DNA of 64,000 nucleotides from Sporosarcina ureae (GTDB lineage: Bacteria > Bacillota > Bacilli > Bacillales_A > Planococcaceae), in contig NZ_CP015348.1 in the NCBI RefSeq assembly GCF_002109325.1, positions 2,915,501 to 2,979,500 of the forward strand, written 5' to 3'. The translations under genes were made by a program, and so were the position numbers. This document shows, one piece after another, positions 63,603-64,000 of this stretch. The number at the start of each line of letters is the position of its first letter. The stretch's first letter is position 1. The notes below the pieces were generated by a model. That model had not been told where the DNA came from. It ran no database searches and worked only from the letters and a program-made list of their open reading frames with translations.

Positions 63603-64000
63603 ATGTTCATGGGAGAGTATCAACATTCAATTGATATGAAAGGTCGTCTGATTGTTCCTTCGAAATTTCGGGAACTGTTGGAAGATGGCTTTATTTTAAC
63701 CCGCGGACTTGATAATTGCTTGTTTGGATACCCACTGGACGAATGGCAAAAGCTTGAAGAAAAGTTGAAAGCGTTGCCGGTCACAAAAAAAGATGCTCGT
63801 GCATTCACTCGCTTCTTCTTCTCGGGAGCATGCGAAGCAAGTCTTGATAAGCAGGGGAGAGTCAATATACCTGCCAATTTACGAGAGTTCGCAAAGATTG
63901 AAAAGGACTGTATGATTATCGGTGTATCCAGCCGTATTGAAATTTGGTCTGCAGAACTTTGGGAAGCGTACTACGAGGAATCTGAGGAATCATTTAATGA
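63603..64000 (+). CDS. mraZ: Transcriptional regulator MraZ, N-terminal 132 residues
   Basis: The window ends inside this gene. ATG 63603 follows GGGGTG. '[26 protein letters not shown]' is the first SpoVT/AbrB-like swapped-hairpin repeat and '[30 protein letters not shown]' the second, each with the DKxGR DNA-binding signature. MraZ forms a ring and represses its own dcw (division and cell wall) cluster through upstream direct repeats. The full protein is about 143 residues, so only about ten are missing. The vegetative murE should lie a few kilobases beyond. Confidence 0.95.
   Translation, partial: MFMGEYQHSIDMKGRLIVPSKFRELLEDGFILTRGLDNCLFGYPLDEWQKLEEKLKALPVTKKDARAFTRFFFSGACEASLDKQGRVNIPANLREFAKIEKDCMIIGVSSRIEIWSAELWEAYYEESEESFN

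Overview
The window is a low-GC Bacillales chromosome segment, from the family Planococcaceae and most likely Sporosarcina or a close relative. This rests on recalled protein similarity and on gene order. The backbone follows the Bacillus subtilis order from ykuL/ccpC through ktrC-rnjA-rpoY-def-ykyA-pdhABCD, yktA/yktB/suhB, ylaF-typA-ylaH-ylaI-ylaL-ylaN-ftsW-pycA, ctaA-ctaG, ylbC-ylbN-rpmF to panE, bshC and mraZ, where the dcw cluster begins. Sporulation genes (ylbJ and ylbF homologues) indicate a spore former. About 15 of 69 coding genes appear to start with TTG. No rRNA, tRNA, CRISPR array or prophage was seen.

Layout. 1-6.8 kb: end of a hydroxyacid dehydrogenase, the c-di-AMP receptor CbpB, a drug-type MFS pump coupled to the citrate regulator CcpC, a second MFS pump, and the YkuV/YkuU thiol-peroxide defence pair. 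7-11.5 kb: potABCD polyamine import and the potassium gate KtrC. 11.6-15.1 kb: RNase J1, RNA polymerase epsilon, a new-looking 23-residue cationic peptide gene, peptide deformylase and YkyA. 15.4-21.8 kb: the pyruvate dehydrogenase operon, a nitronate-monooxygenase-type flavoprotein and YktA. 22-32.6 kb: suhB, typA, the yla genes, ftsW and pycA. 32.6-42.4 kb: haem A synthesis and the caa3 oxidase, with an IS1182-type element inserted between ctaF and ctaG.

42.5-57.4 kb: the ylb region. Here a divergent pair, an aspartokinase without ACT domains and a second MurE-type ligase carrying a DNPR motif, replaces ylbD-ylbE. 57.4-60.2 kb: enoyl-CoA hydratase, a free biotinyl carrier and a carboxyltransferase, the last two behind a perfect cre operator. 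60.2-64 kb: panE, a membrane protein, bshC and the start of mraZ.

Themes. Central carbon flow is concentrated here: PDH, PycA, CcpC, caa3 oxidase and a catabolite-controlled acyl-CoA carboxylase. CbpB, KtrC and PycA are all c-di-AMP-linked in relatives. Best candidate for an undescribed system: the aspartokinase/MurE-like pair at 45.4-47.6 kb, which has a SigE-like promoter. It may supply and install diaminopimelate in the spore cortex of an organism whose vegetative wall is expected to use lysine. Further signals are a three-copy intergenic repeat family, a GC-rich palindromic element, a ResD-like box array, a PerR/Fur-like box, a translation-blocking hairpin in the IS, and a GDPD-like protein that has lost its catalytic residues.
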